Under the pieces are notes generated by a model, which was not told the DNA's origin, searched no databases, and saw only the letters and a program-made list of their open reading frames with translations. A DNA stretch of 30,852 nucleotides. Origin: a virus. The stretch covers positions 1-30,852 of IMG/VR virus record IMGVR_UViG_3300020436_000051, one strand, 5' to 3'. Positions 15,375-21,640 of the stretch are shown one piece after another. Numbering within the stretch: the stretch's first letter is position 1; each line of letters begins with the position of its first letter. The translations under genes and the position numbers were made by a program.

Positions 15375-15658
15375 TGAACAAGTATGTAAATGGTGTTTTA
15401 ACACCAATGACTGACGCAGAAATTGCAGAATGGAACGCAACAAATGTTCCAACAGATGAACAACTTCTTGCTTTTAAATGGGAAGGTATAAGAAAGCAAA
15501 GAAATCAATTATTATCAAAAACTGATTGGGTAGCAGCAAGAGCATCTGAAACAGGAGTTGCTGTAAGTGATGATTGGAAAACCTATCGCCAAGCTCTTAG
15601 AGATATTCCAACACAATCCGATCCAGATAATATTACTTGGCCTACAATGCCTAGTTGA
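15374..15658 (+). CDS. Tail assembly chaperone-like protein
   Basis: A 94-residue protein whose ATG shares the final A of the fibre stop (TAATG). It has the MNKYVNGVLTPMTDAEIAEW module and then the chaperone-type domain: IRKQRNQLLSKTDWVA, W-K-T-Y-R-Q-A-L-R-D-I-P-T-Q and NITWPTMP. It is the cleanest copy of the three in this window and lacks the extra segment found at 12192. Its constant position right after fibres with the GVRLY-type knob suggests that it helps that knob fold or attach (inferred). Confidence 0.75.
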   Translation: MNKYVNGVLTPMTDAEIAEWNATNVPTDEQLLAFKWEGIRKQRNQLLSKTDWVAARASETGVAVSDDWKTYRQALRDIPTQSDPDNITWPTMPS

Positions 15659-15727
15659 AACGAGATAGTTATTAGCAACTTGCAGTAATTAGATCAATTT
15701 AGTAAAATTTAAATAAATACTAAAAAA

Positions 15728-15955
15728 ATGCAGAAAATTTTTAATGCAATAGCCGTTGCTTCAGGAGTACTCTCTTTAACAGTTGTAGGTAGTGGTTTGT
15801 TTGTTTACATCAATAAAGATGCAATAATAAACACTATAAAAGAAAAAGCTATGGAATCGATTACAGGTAATCTAGGAGAATCTTTAGGAGACTCTATTCC
15901 CATACCTGATGTTACTGGTCCAGTAGTACCTAAACTTCCTTCAACTAATTTCTAA
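15728..15955 (+). CDS. Small single-membrane-segment phage protein
   Basis: A 75-residue protein with an N-terminal hydrophobic segment near residues 5-28 (NAIAVASGVLSLTVVGSGLFVYI), then a charged helix and a Pro-rich tail (IPIPDVTGPVVPKLPS). I recall short proteins with this 'NA(I/V)AVASGV.SL.VVG' start in cyanomyoviruses next to the gene that follows here. An AATAAATA box (one mismatch to the T4 late octamer) lies at 15711-15718, only 9 bases before the ATG, so its role is doubtful. The function is unknown; membrane or virion association is inferred. Confidence 0.65.
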   Translation: MQKIFNAIAVASGVLSLTVVGSGLFVYINKDAIINTIKEKAMESITGNLGESLGDSIPIPDVTGPVVPKLPSTNF

Positions 15956-15957
15956 AA

Positions 15958-16719
15958 TTGTCTGATATTCCAGAAATTTCAATTAATACTGTAGTTATTC
16001 CTAAACTTGATAATTATTATTTTTCAACTGTACAATCATTACCGCAGAGTCCTCCAGTGACTTTACAGATTGGTAATCCAATCATAGATTTGCCAGGCTG
16101 TGTTAAATTTAATGATTTAAACAAAAAATCAAAAAATTTAGTAGATGAGGATGAGAGAGGTAATGTAATTTTATGTGATGCTGGATCTCCTACTTATGAA
16201 GCAATAGATTACCAGCCAGAAGAATTAATTTATGTTGAAGATGCTGTAGTTCCTAATGTACGAACTGCCCCAAGAAAAGAACAAGAACAAAAAGAAGAAG
16301 AAAAAAATAATGAAAGTGAACTAGGAACTCCTGATCCAAAATTAGATAACATACCAAAAGATAATCAGAAAGAATGCCCAGCTCCAAATCAACCAAGAGT
16401 TGGAGATTTAACACGTAGTGGAGATGAGATAGTTGTAGGTCATGAATTACAAGGAAATATTTGTGTAATTTTGTATGAACCAAGCTCTAGTCTTGAAAAA
16501 TTACTTCCAAATACATCACAAGTAAGTACTACAGCTGCAATTGCAGTCGTAGCAACGGCTTCAGCAGCTGCAACACCCATCTTATTAAAATTAATAAAGC
16601 CCTTAATAAAGCAACTTATAAAGAGAATTAAAGGTTTATTAGGAAAAAAAGATAGAGAAAAATTTAAAGGATTGAAAAGAAAAAAGAAACTTATTTCGGA
16701 ATCGAATGACGATGATTAG
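15958..16719 (+). CDS. Cyanophage-type virion structural protein
   Basis: A 253-residue protein that starts at TTG 15958, 2 bases after the previous stop; no ATG fits the conserved N-terminus (SDIPEISINTVVIPKLDNYY). The N-terminal half has PPVTLQIGNPIIDLPGCVKF, YEAIDYQPEELIYVEDA and a GNVILCDAG segment, phrases I know from conserved cyanomyovirus structural proteins. A Lys/Glu-rich linker (residues about 100-130) follows. Near residues 180-205 is an Ala/Val-rich hydrophobic segment (AAIAVVATASAAATPILL), and the end is strongly basic. It overlaps the convergent reverse gene by 29 bases at its 3' end. Confidence 0.7.
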   Translation: MSDIPEISINTVVIPKLDNYYFSTVQSLPQSPPVTLQIGNPIIDLPGCVKFNDLNKKSKNLVDEDERGNVILCDAGSPTYEAIDYQPEELIYVEDAVVPNVRTAPRKEQEQKEEEKNNESELGTPDPKLDNIPKDNQKECPAPNQPRVGDLTRSGDEIVVGHELQGNICVILYEPSSSLEKLLPNTSQVSTTAAIAVVATASAAATPILLKLIKPLIKQLIKRIKGLLGKKDREKFKGLKRKKKLISESNDDD

Positions 16720-17503
16720 GAACAACACCGTGAGGATTTGCAACTACAATATCCGCACAAATTTGAGCTGATGGACTAGTTTTTGCAAACGTCACTCCCA
16801 ACCGTTTTTGCTCGGCACAGTGCTTCAATCTTGCCATCTCAAAATCTAATCTTTTATTAGCTAATATTTGTTTATTTATTTGATTCTGATTGCTGGAAGC
16901 ACGTAGACAATTTTCATTGTGTCTTTTATCAAGCGGTATGGTTATATTCATACTGATACCCCATCCAATATTATGATTTGTTTTTTGACCTGTTCTTACA
17001 GGTTTTTGATAAAGAATAGCCCCAGGATTGTCTAATAAACCATCATTATCTACATCTGAATTGTCATACACGTTATCGAGATAAGAAGGTTCATAAGGTT
17101 CTTTCCATGAGTCTTGCAATGTAGCAAAAGGAGTAATTGTAAGAGTAGATCCTTGACAGGACACCCCACCTCCATATGTATTAGTAAGGTACGGTCCGGC
17201 TAAATTTTGCACTGCTAAATTTGATACTGACCCAGAAGAATTCGCAATCGGGTTTGCAGTAGCTGAAACCCCTCCCACCTCGTTTGCATATATAGGAGCA
17301 CTAAATATATTTAAAGCTAAAAGTAAATATTTTACTGACTGAAGGTTGAAGTTGTATCTGTTACAGATTTTATGTCGGTAGTCCTCTGAATTATGGTCTG
17401 TGACTTCAATCCCGGCTGGCTCAGTGTAGTTGTCATCTGCCAAGGCTTTGTCTCGTCTATGATCGAGAAGTTTGGCATATTTGAGGAATCTAAATTTGTC
17501 CAC
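16691..17503 (-). CDS. Secreted cyanophage protein (signal peptide internal to ORF)
   Basis: The ORF opens at GTG 17503, but the true protein surely starts near 17350, where VKYLLLALNIFSAPIYANEV reads as a signal peptide ending at YA-NE. Upstream codons only overlap the preceding gene out of frame, and no ATG, GTG or TTG lies between that gene's stop and the signal peptide (nearest TTG at 17443). The mature part has NTYGGGVSCQGSTLTITPF, a DNDGLLDNPGAILY segment and ANKRLDFEMARLKHC, with five Cys, then ICADIVV. Similar secreted proteins are conserved in cyanomyoviruses; their function is not known to me. Confidence 0.6.
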   Translation of the reverse strand: MDKFRFLKYAKLLDHRRDKALADDNYTEPAGIEVTDHNSEDYRHKICNRYNFNLQSVKYLLLALNIFSAPIYANEVGGVSATANPIANSSGSVSNLAVQNLAGPYLTNTYGGGVSCQGSTLTITPFATLQDSWKEPYEPSYLDNVYDNSDVDNDGLLDNPGAILYQKPVRTGQKTNHNIGWGISMNITIPLDKRHNENCLRASSNQNQINKQILANKRLDFEMARLKHCAEQKRLGVTFAKTSPSAQICADIVVANPHGVVPNHRHSIPK

Positions 17504-17775
17504 GTTGAATTAACTCCATTCAGCGTTTGAGTAACACTTTTGGCTGGAGGAACCAAACTACTACTATCTGTCTTTATATTATTGCCAGTTACGGTATATT
17601 GCCAGCCTGTTTGATAATCAATTACATTTATTGTCTCAGTCACTTTTGAAGTAGTCTCAGTATGAGACTGAAGTACACCTGTATTAAAGTTTGGAACTAC
17701 TGGTACTGCCTTCGCAGTCGTGCTCATCAGACTTAGAAAGATTACAGGTATTATTTTTCTCATCTGTCTCATCAT
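17332..17775 (-). CDS. Secreted phage protein, paralogue of the 17815-18312 gene
   Basis: A 147-residue protein with an N-terminal signal peptide (MRKIIPVIFLSLMSTTAKA, cleaved before VPV). The ORF opens at 17775, but the ATG at 17763, which starts the signal peptide directly, is also possible. The mature part is Thr/Ser-rich and beta-like, with WQYTVTGNNIKTDSSS, comparable with NSYSVSGNNVTTQYT in the next gene, and W-S/T-F-type ends, so the two are probably distant paralogues. It is the middle of three reverse-strand secreted proteins. The role is unknown; surface or periplasmic action is inferred from the signal peptide. Confidence 0.65.
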   Translation of the reverse strand: MMRQMRKIIPVIFLSLMSTTAKAVPVVPNFNTGVLQSHTETTSKVTETINVIDYQTGWQYTVTGNNIKTDSSSLVPPAKSVTQTLNGVNSTWTNLDSSNMPNFSIIDETKPWQMTTTLSQPGLKSQTIIQRTTDIKSVTDTTSTFSQ

Positions 17776-17818
17776 CTTCTTTTTCTTTTATTGCAAAGGC
17801 ATGATCCTTTAATTTCAT
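17684..17818 (-). CDS. Possible 44-residue overlapping acidic protein
   Basis: Its ATG at 17818 overlaps the stop of the secreted gene at 17815-18312 in an ATGA arrangement, the usual phage coupling. The predicted product is short and very acidic (KEKEDDETDEKNN) with two Cys. Its last two thirds overlap the signal-peptide gene at 17332-17775 in another frame. The coupling favours it, while the heavy overlap and low complexity argue against it. It may instead be only the leader that carries the ribosome site of the next gene. Confidence 0.25.
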   Translation of the reverse strand: MKLKDHAFAIKEKEDDETDEKNNTCNLSKSDEHDCEGSTSSSKL

Positions 17819-18312
17819 TTTATTGAAATTTCGCTTACGAATTGGCCTGTAGCCACTGTGCCAGCTCCTCCGGCTGTTAGAGCTATTGTTGAAGATGAAT
17901 CAATTGTACCTGCAAGTGATCCTGCGACCCCTGCTGCAGTTGAAGTTTGATCAGAATAAGCACTTACGGCACCTGTACTTGGAGCACTTGTGGCTATCGC
18001 ATCTGCTTGTGTAAATGATTGAGTGAAACTCCAAGATTCACCTGCTGTTGCTTGTACTGCTGAAAGTGTAGGTATTGAACCAACTCCTGAAGATATTGTC
18101 AATGAACCAATTGAGTTAGTAGCTGAACCACCTTCAGGTGTATACTGAGTAGTCACATTGTTTCCAGAAACACTATAACTATTTCCGATTCGTGATACTT
18201 GAGTGGCAGCAGCATTTACTTGTAGCTGTATGCTGCTAGATAATTTATGAGTGATATCTGCTCTGGCTGCTGGGGCAAATATCAATATCAACAAAGGGAA
18301 TAATTTCCGCAT
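17815..18312 (-). CDS. Secreted Ser/Thr/Ala-rich cyanophage protein
   Basis: A 165-residue protein with a clear signal peptide (MRKLFPLLILIFAPAARA, cleaved before DIT). The mature part has LSSSIQLQVNAAATQVSRIG and NSYSVSGNNVTTQYTPEGG, then a run of Ser, Thr, Ala and Gly, ending GQFVSEISIK. I recognise this type from cyanomyoviruses, where it is conserved but uncharacterised. It is the first gene of the reverse block, and its start faces the gene at 18383 across a 70-base divergent spacer that probably holds both promoters. It may be a virion or exported surface protein. Confidence 0.7.
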   Translation of the reverse strand: MRKLFPLLILIFAPAARADITHKLSSSIQLQVNAAATQVSRIGNSYSVSGNNVTTQYTPEGGSATNSIGSLTISSGVGSIPTLSAVQATAGESWSFTQSFTQADAIATSAPSTGAVSAYSDQTSTAAGVAGSLAGTIDSSSTIALTAGGAGTVATGQFVSEISIK

Positions 18313-18382
18313 TTTTAGTACCTTTTAATTACTATACATAAGTTTACATGAGGGTAGACTTAGTATGTATTGAGATTATAAA
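18313..18382. promoter_or_regulatory. Divergent promoter region
   Basis: A 70-base spacer between two divergent genes. It is AT-rich, with short TACCTTTTAATTACTATACATA-like and TTATAAAATG-adjacent tracts, but has no convincing exact promoter box by eye. Both flanking genes start here, so it must hold start signals for each direction. No terminator-like hairpin is seen. Confidence 0.3.
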
Positions 18383-18829
18383 ATGACTGAAAATTCAAAA
18401 GAGTCTTCTAAGACACAAGAGAAAAAAAATGTTTTTACAAAAATCAAAGAAAACATTGATGACAAAGAAGAGCAATTAGCCTTTATCTCAGTTATAGTAA
18501 GGCTTGTCGTAGTTGGGTGGTCCGGATTCATCGTCAGCTTGAACTACATATCTATACCAGGTTATGCAAATGAACCCAAGGATATTACATTTCCGGCTTC
18601 GATTCTGACAGGAGTCCTTTCCAGTTTTGGCGTGGAAGCAGCACGTAAAAGAGGAGATGGAACCATGAAAATGGATAAAAATAATGCTTCTGGTGCTTCA
18701 AGTTTAACTAAAGCTGACCTTGAAAAGTTAATAGAGAAAGCATCTCAAACTGCTCCTACTCAGATCTTGCGTATCGAACAGGCTCCTATTAAAATAGTGA
18801 CAGAGACTAGTTCTAAGAAAAATGTATAG
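18383..18829 (+). CDS. Membrane protein, possible holin
   Basis: A 148-residue protein. A charged N-terminus (residues 1-30) is followed by a membrane segment near 32-55 (LAFISVIVRLVVVGWSGFIV) and a second weak one near 70-88 (ASILTGVLSSFGVEAARKR). The long hydrophilic Lys/Thr-rich tail (TKADLEKLIEKASQT) would be cytoplasmic. Small size, two membrane segments and a charged tail fit a holin-type protein, and I recall a similar 'F.AS.LTG...SFGVEAARKR' protein in cyanomyoviruses. No lysin lies next to it (the lysozyme-like gene is 3 kb away), so the holin call is only a possibility. Confidence 0.6.
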   Translation: MTENSKESSKTQEKKNVFTKIKENIDDKEEQLAFISVIVRLVVVGWSGFIVSLNYISIPGYANEPKDITFPASILTGVLSSFGVEAARKRGDGTMKMDKNNASGASSLTKADLEKLIEKASQTAPTQILRIEQAPIKIVTETSSKKNV

Positions 18830-19373
18830 CAGGTATAGGAGAAATTGGGGAATAATAGCTTTAGTATCCATCTTAGGGATATCTAATATCTCTTTGATGA
18901 GTACTTTAGTTACTAATAGATTTAAAAGTCCATATCCTAATGTTAATTTTCCAGTTGGTCCGTACACTTCTTACAGTATTGTTGCATCTGAAAAAGGCTA
19001 CAGTATCAAATATAAAGCAAACGATCCAAAAGTTTTAAACCGAGTTAAGTTACTTACTGAGCCAAAAGGATTATTTGGTGGTAAAGAGTCAAAATTAAGT
19101 TTAAGAGAAACTTATACAATGCAACGTGAATTAGGTAAAGATGGAGTAGAGGGAACCGTAATGACTGAGAAAGACATTGCTTGCATAAAAGTAGAAGGTA
19201 GTGGAAACGCTACAGGAAAAGTCGTAGGAGCCTCTGTAGGAGTTAAAGCTGCACCTGCATTTAGTAACATACCGATCGTTGGATGGCTTGCTGCAGGCTT
19301 TGTAACTATGTTTGCACAGGATAAAGGATCAGAGATAGGTGGACAGATAGCAAGAGACTACAATGATTGTTAA
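18822..19373 (+). CDS. Membrane-anchored protein with glycine-zipper C-terminus
   Basis: A 183-residue protein overlapping the previous gene by 8 bases. It has one N-terminal membrane segment (WGIIALVSILGISNISLM) with positive charges before it. The central domain (YSIVASEKGYSIKYKAND, KLLTEPKGLFGGKESKLSL) is mixed. The C-terminal third is a Gly/Ala-rich hydrophobic zipper (GKVVGASVGVKAAPAF, VGWLAAGFVTMF, GSEIGGQIARDY) ending in Cys. Such zippers insert in or line membranes. Coupling to the upstream membrane protein suggests that the two act together at the host envelope. The family is not recognised. Confidence 0.6.
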   Translation: MYSRYRRNWGIIALVSILGISNISLMSTLVTNRFKSPYPNVNFPVGPYTSYSIVASEKGYSIKYKANDPKVLNRVKLLTEPKGLFGGKESKLSLRETYTMQRELGKDGVEGTVMTEKDIACIKVEGSGNATGKVVGASVGVKAAPAFSNIPIVGWLAAGFVTMFAQDKGSEIGGQIARDYNDC

Positions 19374-19416
19374 TAGATAATTCTAGGGTTATACTCAAAG
19401 TAGTTACATATTAAAA

Positions 19417-19644
19417 ATGTCTTGCGGAGTATCATTAGAGAATCTTAAAAATTTTGATAAGCAAATAGATGAGCAAGCTACGACATTATCAAAACAAATA
19501 CAGCAATTAGAATCTCAACTTATAACAGCTAAAAATTCTTATTTAAAAGTTTTAGGTGCTAAAGAAATTATAGAAATACAGATTAAAGAAGCAGAAGCTG
19601 CTGAGAATACTCCAGTATTGGTGCCAGAGGCAAGTGGTGATTAA
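19417..19644 (+). CDS. Small coiled-coil protein
   Basis: A 75-residue protein that is almost wholly one amphipathic helix: a heptad-like pattern from about residue 7 to 60 (LKNFDKQIDEQATTLSKQIQ, then QLESQLITAKNSYLKVLGAKE). A short acidic tail (VLVPEASGD) follows. There is no signal peptide, Cys motif or membrane segment. The AT-rich gap before it (19374-19416) is not long enough to hold another gene. It looks like a phage small protein of the accessory kind. Its function is unknown. Confidence 0.5.
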   Translation: MSCGVSLENLKNFDKQIDEQATTLSKQIQQLESQLITAKNSYLKVLGAKEIIEIQIKEAEAAENTPVLVPEASGD

Positions 19645-19645
19645 G

Positions 19646-19870
19646 ATGTTAAAGGAGATGAATAGAGATAGATATAAAGCCTTACAATTACTAGCAGATC
19701 ATTTACGCACTCCGTCAAAAGATTTATCACTTAATGCAATCTTTAATGATGTAAAGGATGAAGATCTTAAATGGGTTACAGAAAAAATTCATTATTATTT
19801 ATTAAGACTTCTCGAAGACGCAGACTATGAAAAAGAAGAGGATGTAGAGCTAGTTTCATTATTGGATTAA
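19646..19870 (+). CDS. Small acidic/helical protein
   Basis: The frame opens upstream at GTG 19634, but ATG 19646, just after the previous stop, is the better start and gives 74 residues. The protein is helical and acidic, with MLKEMNRDRYKALQLLADHL, a DVKDEDLKWVTEKI segment and an EDADYEKEEDVELVSLLD tail. No known motif is seen. It sits in a run of small accessory genes just before the HNH endonuclease. Function is unknown. Confidence 0.5.
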   Translation: MLKEMNRDRYKALQLLADHLRTPSKDLSLNAIFNDVKDEDLKWVTEKIHYYLLRLLEDADYEKEEDVELVSLLD

Positions 19871-19928
19871 CCACTACATTTGTGTAAGTTTATGCAGCAT
19901 AAAGTTTCTACAAGGTTGCAAGGTACAT

Positions 19929-20336
19929 GTGATTCACTGCGAGCAAGATTTATTAGCCAATTTAATTGAACTCTCTCCAAAAAATGCTCGCCATAAATTT
20001 CGACAATGTATATTTGAATCTTGGAATTGGAAATGTGCCTACTGTGATAAAGAAGTAAACAAAGATACTGCGACAATCGATCATATACTTCCGAAATTCA
20101 AAGGTGGACATAATGTTAAATCGAATATGATTTGTTCTTGTTCAAAATGTAATAGATTAAAAGGATCACACCTTCTTGAAGATTGGTACAATCCTAAATT
20201 TAAATTTTTTCAAAAGGAGAGACTTGATAAGATAAAGCAGTGGATGGATCAAGACAGTTCTATAAAAATCCTATCCCCAGATAAAGCAACACCTTATATA
20301 ACAAATGACTTCTACATCGGATGGGTCGCTTCCTGA
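19929..20336 (+). CDS. HNH endonuclease
   Basis: A 135-residue protein that starts at GTG 19929. It is a compact HNH nuclease of the McrA/HNH_5 type: C36-x2-C39 and C71-x2-C74 would bind the structural zinc. The catalytic core reads ATIDHILPKFKGGHN (D51-H52 giving the H of HNH) and KSNMICSCSKCNRLKG (N66 and N75). Such proteins in phages are often free-standing homing endonucleases or DNA-packaging nicking partners. No intron or intein is visible next to it, so free-standing homing is likely. The start is helped by an AAGGT tract just upstream. The last 32 bases overlap the next gene. Confidence 0.8.
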   Translation: MIHCEQDLLANLIELSPKNARHKFRQCIFESWNWKCAYCDKEVNKDTATIDHILPKFKGGHNVKSNMICSCSKCNRLKGSHLLEDWYNPKFKFFQKERLDKIKQWMDQDSSIKILSPDKATPYITNDFYIGWVAS

Positions 20337-20514
20337 AGACCAAGCAAAAGCATTTGCAAGACAATATGCTGAAGACTTACAAGCAGAAAAAAGGTCTAAG
20401 AATAATAAATTAGTCAATAGCAGAATTCAAGAAGCAGGAGATGATGCTTTATATGGCATGCGAGGTATGGATTTAGTATCGAAAGTGAGAGCAGGAGAAA
20501 TCAATTTTATTTAG
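20305..20514 (+). CDS. Small hypothetical protein overlapping the HNH gene
   Basis: A 69-residue protein starting inside the end of the HNH gene in another frame. It is hydrophilic and helical (DQAKAFARQYAEDLQAEKRS), with SRIQEAGDDALYGMRGMD and SKVRAGEINFI at the end. No motif is recognised. The 32-base overlap could mean that the HNH gene was inserted upstream and its 3' end grew into this gene, but the DNA shows no border. Confidence 0.45.
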   Translation: MTSTSDGSLPEDQAKAFARQYAEDLQAEKRSKNNKLVNSRIQEAGDDALYGMRGMDLVSKVRAGEINFI

Positions 20515-20575
20515 TAGTAAAATCAATAGCATCTAAGAGTTAGAATTATTTATACAAGTATTAAGAAAAAGACTG

Positions 20576-20863
20576 ATGTCTAAAAGGGCAAAAGCTAAAA
20601 AACTTTCAAAAGAGCATTTGAAATGTAATAAGCCTAAAAAGACTCCTAATCATAAAACAAAATCTCATGTTGTAAAAGCATGTGAAGATGGAAAAGAAAA
20701 ATTAATAAGATTTGGTCAACAAGGAGTAAAAGGTGCTGGTAAGAATCCAAAAACCGCTAAAGAAAAAGCTAGAAAAAAAGCATATTATGCAAGACATGAT
20801 GCTCAAGACAAAAATCCTGACAAAATGTCAGCTAGATACTGGTCACATAAAGTAAAGTGGTAA
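20576..20863 (+). CDS. Basic conserved protein (GxKGAGKxPKTAKEKARKKAYYARH type)
   Basis: A 95-residue very basic protein. The N-terminus has two Lys-rich stretches. The C-terminal 60 residues (CEDGKEKLIRFGQQGVKG, then AGKNPKTAKEKARKKAYYAR, KNPDKMSARYWSHKVKW) match a domain of unknown function that I have seen in many phages and bacteria, with the invariant phrase YYARH...DKMSARYW. The charge suggests nucleic-acid binding. It sits 61 bases after the previous gene with no clear ribosome site. Function is not established. Confidence 0.65.
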   Translation: MSKRAKAKKLSKEHLKCNKPKKTPNHKTKSHVVKACEDGKEKLIRFGQQGVKGAGKNPKTAKEKARKKAYYARHDAQDKNPDKMSARYWSHKVKW

Positions 20864-20889
20864 AATAAAATCAAATACAAAAAGTACCT

Positions 20890-20988
20890 ATGGAAGTGAT
20901 TGCTATTAGTTTTGTCATTTTATTTGGCGGAACATATGGAGTGGGGACACTTTTATTAGGACGAACAGGTTCTGACGAACATAATTGA
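20890..20988 (+). CDS. 32-residue single membrane segment peptide
   Basis: A short ORF (MEVIAISFVILFGGTYGVG..., ending with a polar GRTGSDEHN tail) in the 175-base gap between two genes. It has the shape of the small one-helix subunits of cyanobacterial photosynthetic complexes: a short N-terminus, one hydrophobic helix and a short charged end. It does not match closely any subunit I remember (PetM is the nearest in length). It may be real because cyanophages often carry such peptides, but the evidence is only length, hydrophobicity and position. Confidence 0.35.
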   Translation: MEVIAISFVILFGGTYGVGTLLLGRTGSDEHN

Positions 20989-21038
20989 TTGCTCATTAAT
21001 TCACTGTTGGTACTATATGTATAAAGGTTTTTATTTAT

Positions 21039-21251
21039 ATGGATCTTAACCTTCCAACAAATGTTGAATTTTCTATTCATGCTGCATCTTTAGCAATACA
21101 ATCTTTAGATAGAGTAGAATTAGAAGAGGCATTTATTGAGCTTTTACATCAGAAAGCATTAGATCGTCAGATGTTTTATGGCATCATGAAGGATCATGGC
21201 ATTGATGCCAACATCCAATTCCAGCTCTCTACTGAAGGGCAAATTTCTTAA
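21039..21251 (+). CDS. nblA: NblA-like phycobilisome degradation adaptor
   Basis: A 70-residue, mostly helical protein. Residues about 9-50 align without gaps to the NblA family pattern: 'F-[x12]-L-[x6]-EE-F-x-EL-x-x-Q-[x6]-M(F/Y)-[x4]-K-x-H', here FSIHAASLAIQSLDR, then LEEAFIELLHQKALDRQMFY and GIMKDHG. NblA proteins are short helix-turn-helix adaptors that bring phycobilisome subunits to Clp protease. Some cyanophages are known to carry them to release amino acids. Identity over the core is only moderate and length (70 against about 55-65) is slightly greater, so the family call is likely but not certain. Confidence 0.45.
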   Translation: MDLNLPTNVEFSIHAASLAIQSLDRVELEEAFIELLHQKALDRQMFYGIMKDHGIDANIQFQLSTEGQIS

Positions 21252-21256
21252 GAAAC

Positions 21257-21640
21257 ATGGCTACAAGAACAATTGAGGCAACTCTAGATAAATTCAGTGT
21301 TGATGCTGGATCAGAAATTACATATCTTGGTCCTACAGCAGCAGGTAATAAAGGCGATGCAGTAAGGGGATTTAGAGTTAATCCCGGAGGTACAGGAGAT
21401 ATTAAGGTAACTCTTGATAGATCTGAAGGTGTAAATACAATTCAAATTTTTCAAGAGGATGCATTTGCAACAGGAGATGCACCTACTGGTTATCATAAAT
21501 TCTTTGATATAGCTAAGGCAGGTAAAGGTAAGGGAGCTGTTGGTGTTACAGTTACTAACGCAGCTAAAAACTATGTTGTACTTTTAGAATTAGATGGTTA
21601 TTCTGAAGTAAGCTATAACGGATCTGTTGTCGTCCCATAA
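21257..21640 (+). CDS. Small beta-rich virion-like protein
   Basis: A 127-residue protein 5 bases after the NblA-like gene. It starts MATRTIEATLDKFSVDAG, then has GNKGDAVRGFRVNPGGTGD and VTNAAKNYVVLLELDG, ending VSYNGSVVVP. The composition (Gly, Thr, Val, many strands) suggests a compact beta sandwich. There is no signal peptide. A 14-base overlap links it to the lysozyme-like gene. I cannot name the family. It may be a virion decoration protein or bind a small ligand. Confidence 0.55.
   Translation: MATRTIEATLDKFSVDAGSEITYLGPTAAGNKGDAVRGFRVNPGGTGDIKVTLDRSEGVNTIQIFQEDAFATGDAPTGYHKFFDIAKAGKGKGAVGVTVTNAAKNYVVLLELDGYSEVSYNGSVVVP

Noticed and set aside
19929-20514. Intron or intein around the HNH gene
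   Set aside because: The flanking genes are complete and unrelated, with no split gene or splice-like border, so the HNH gene is treated as free-standing.
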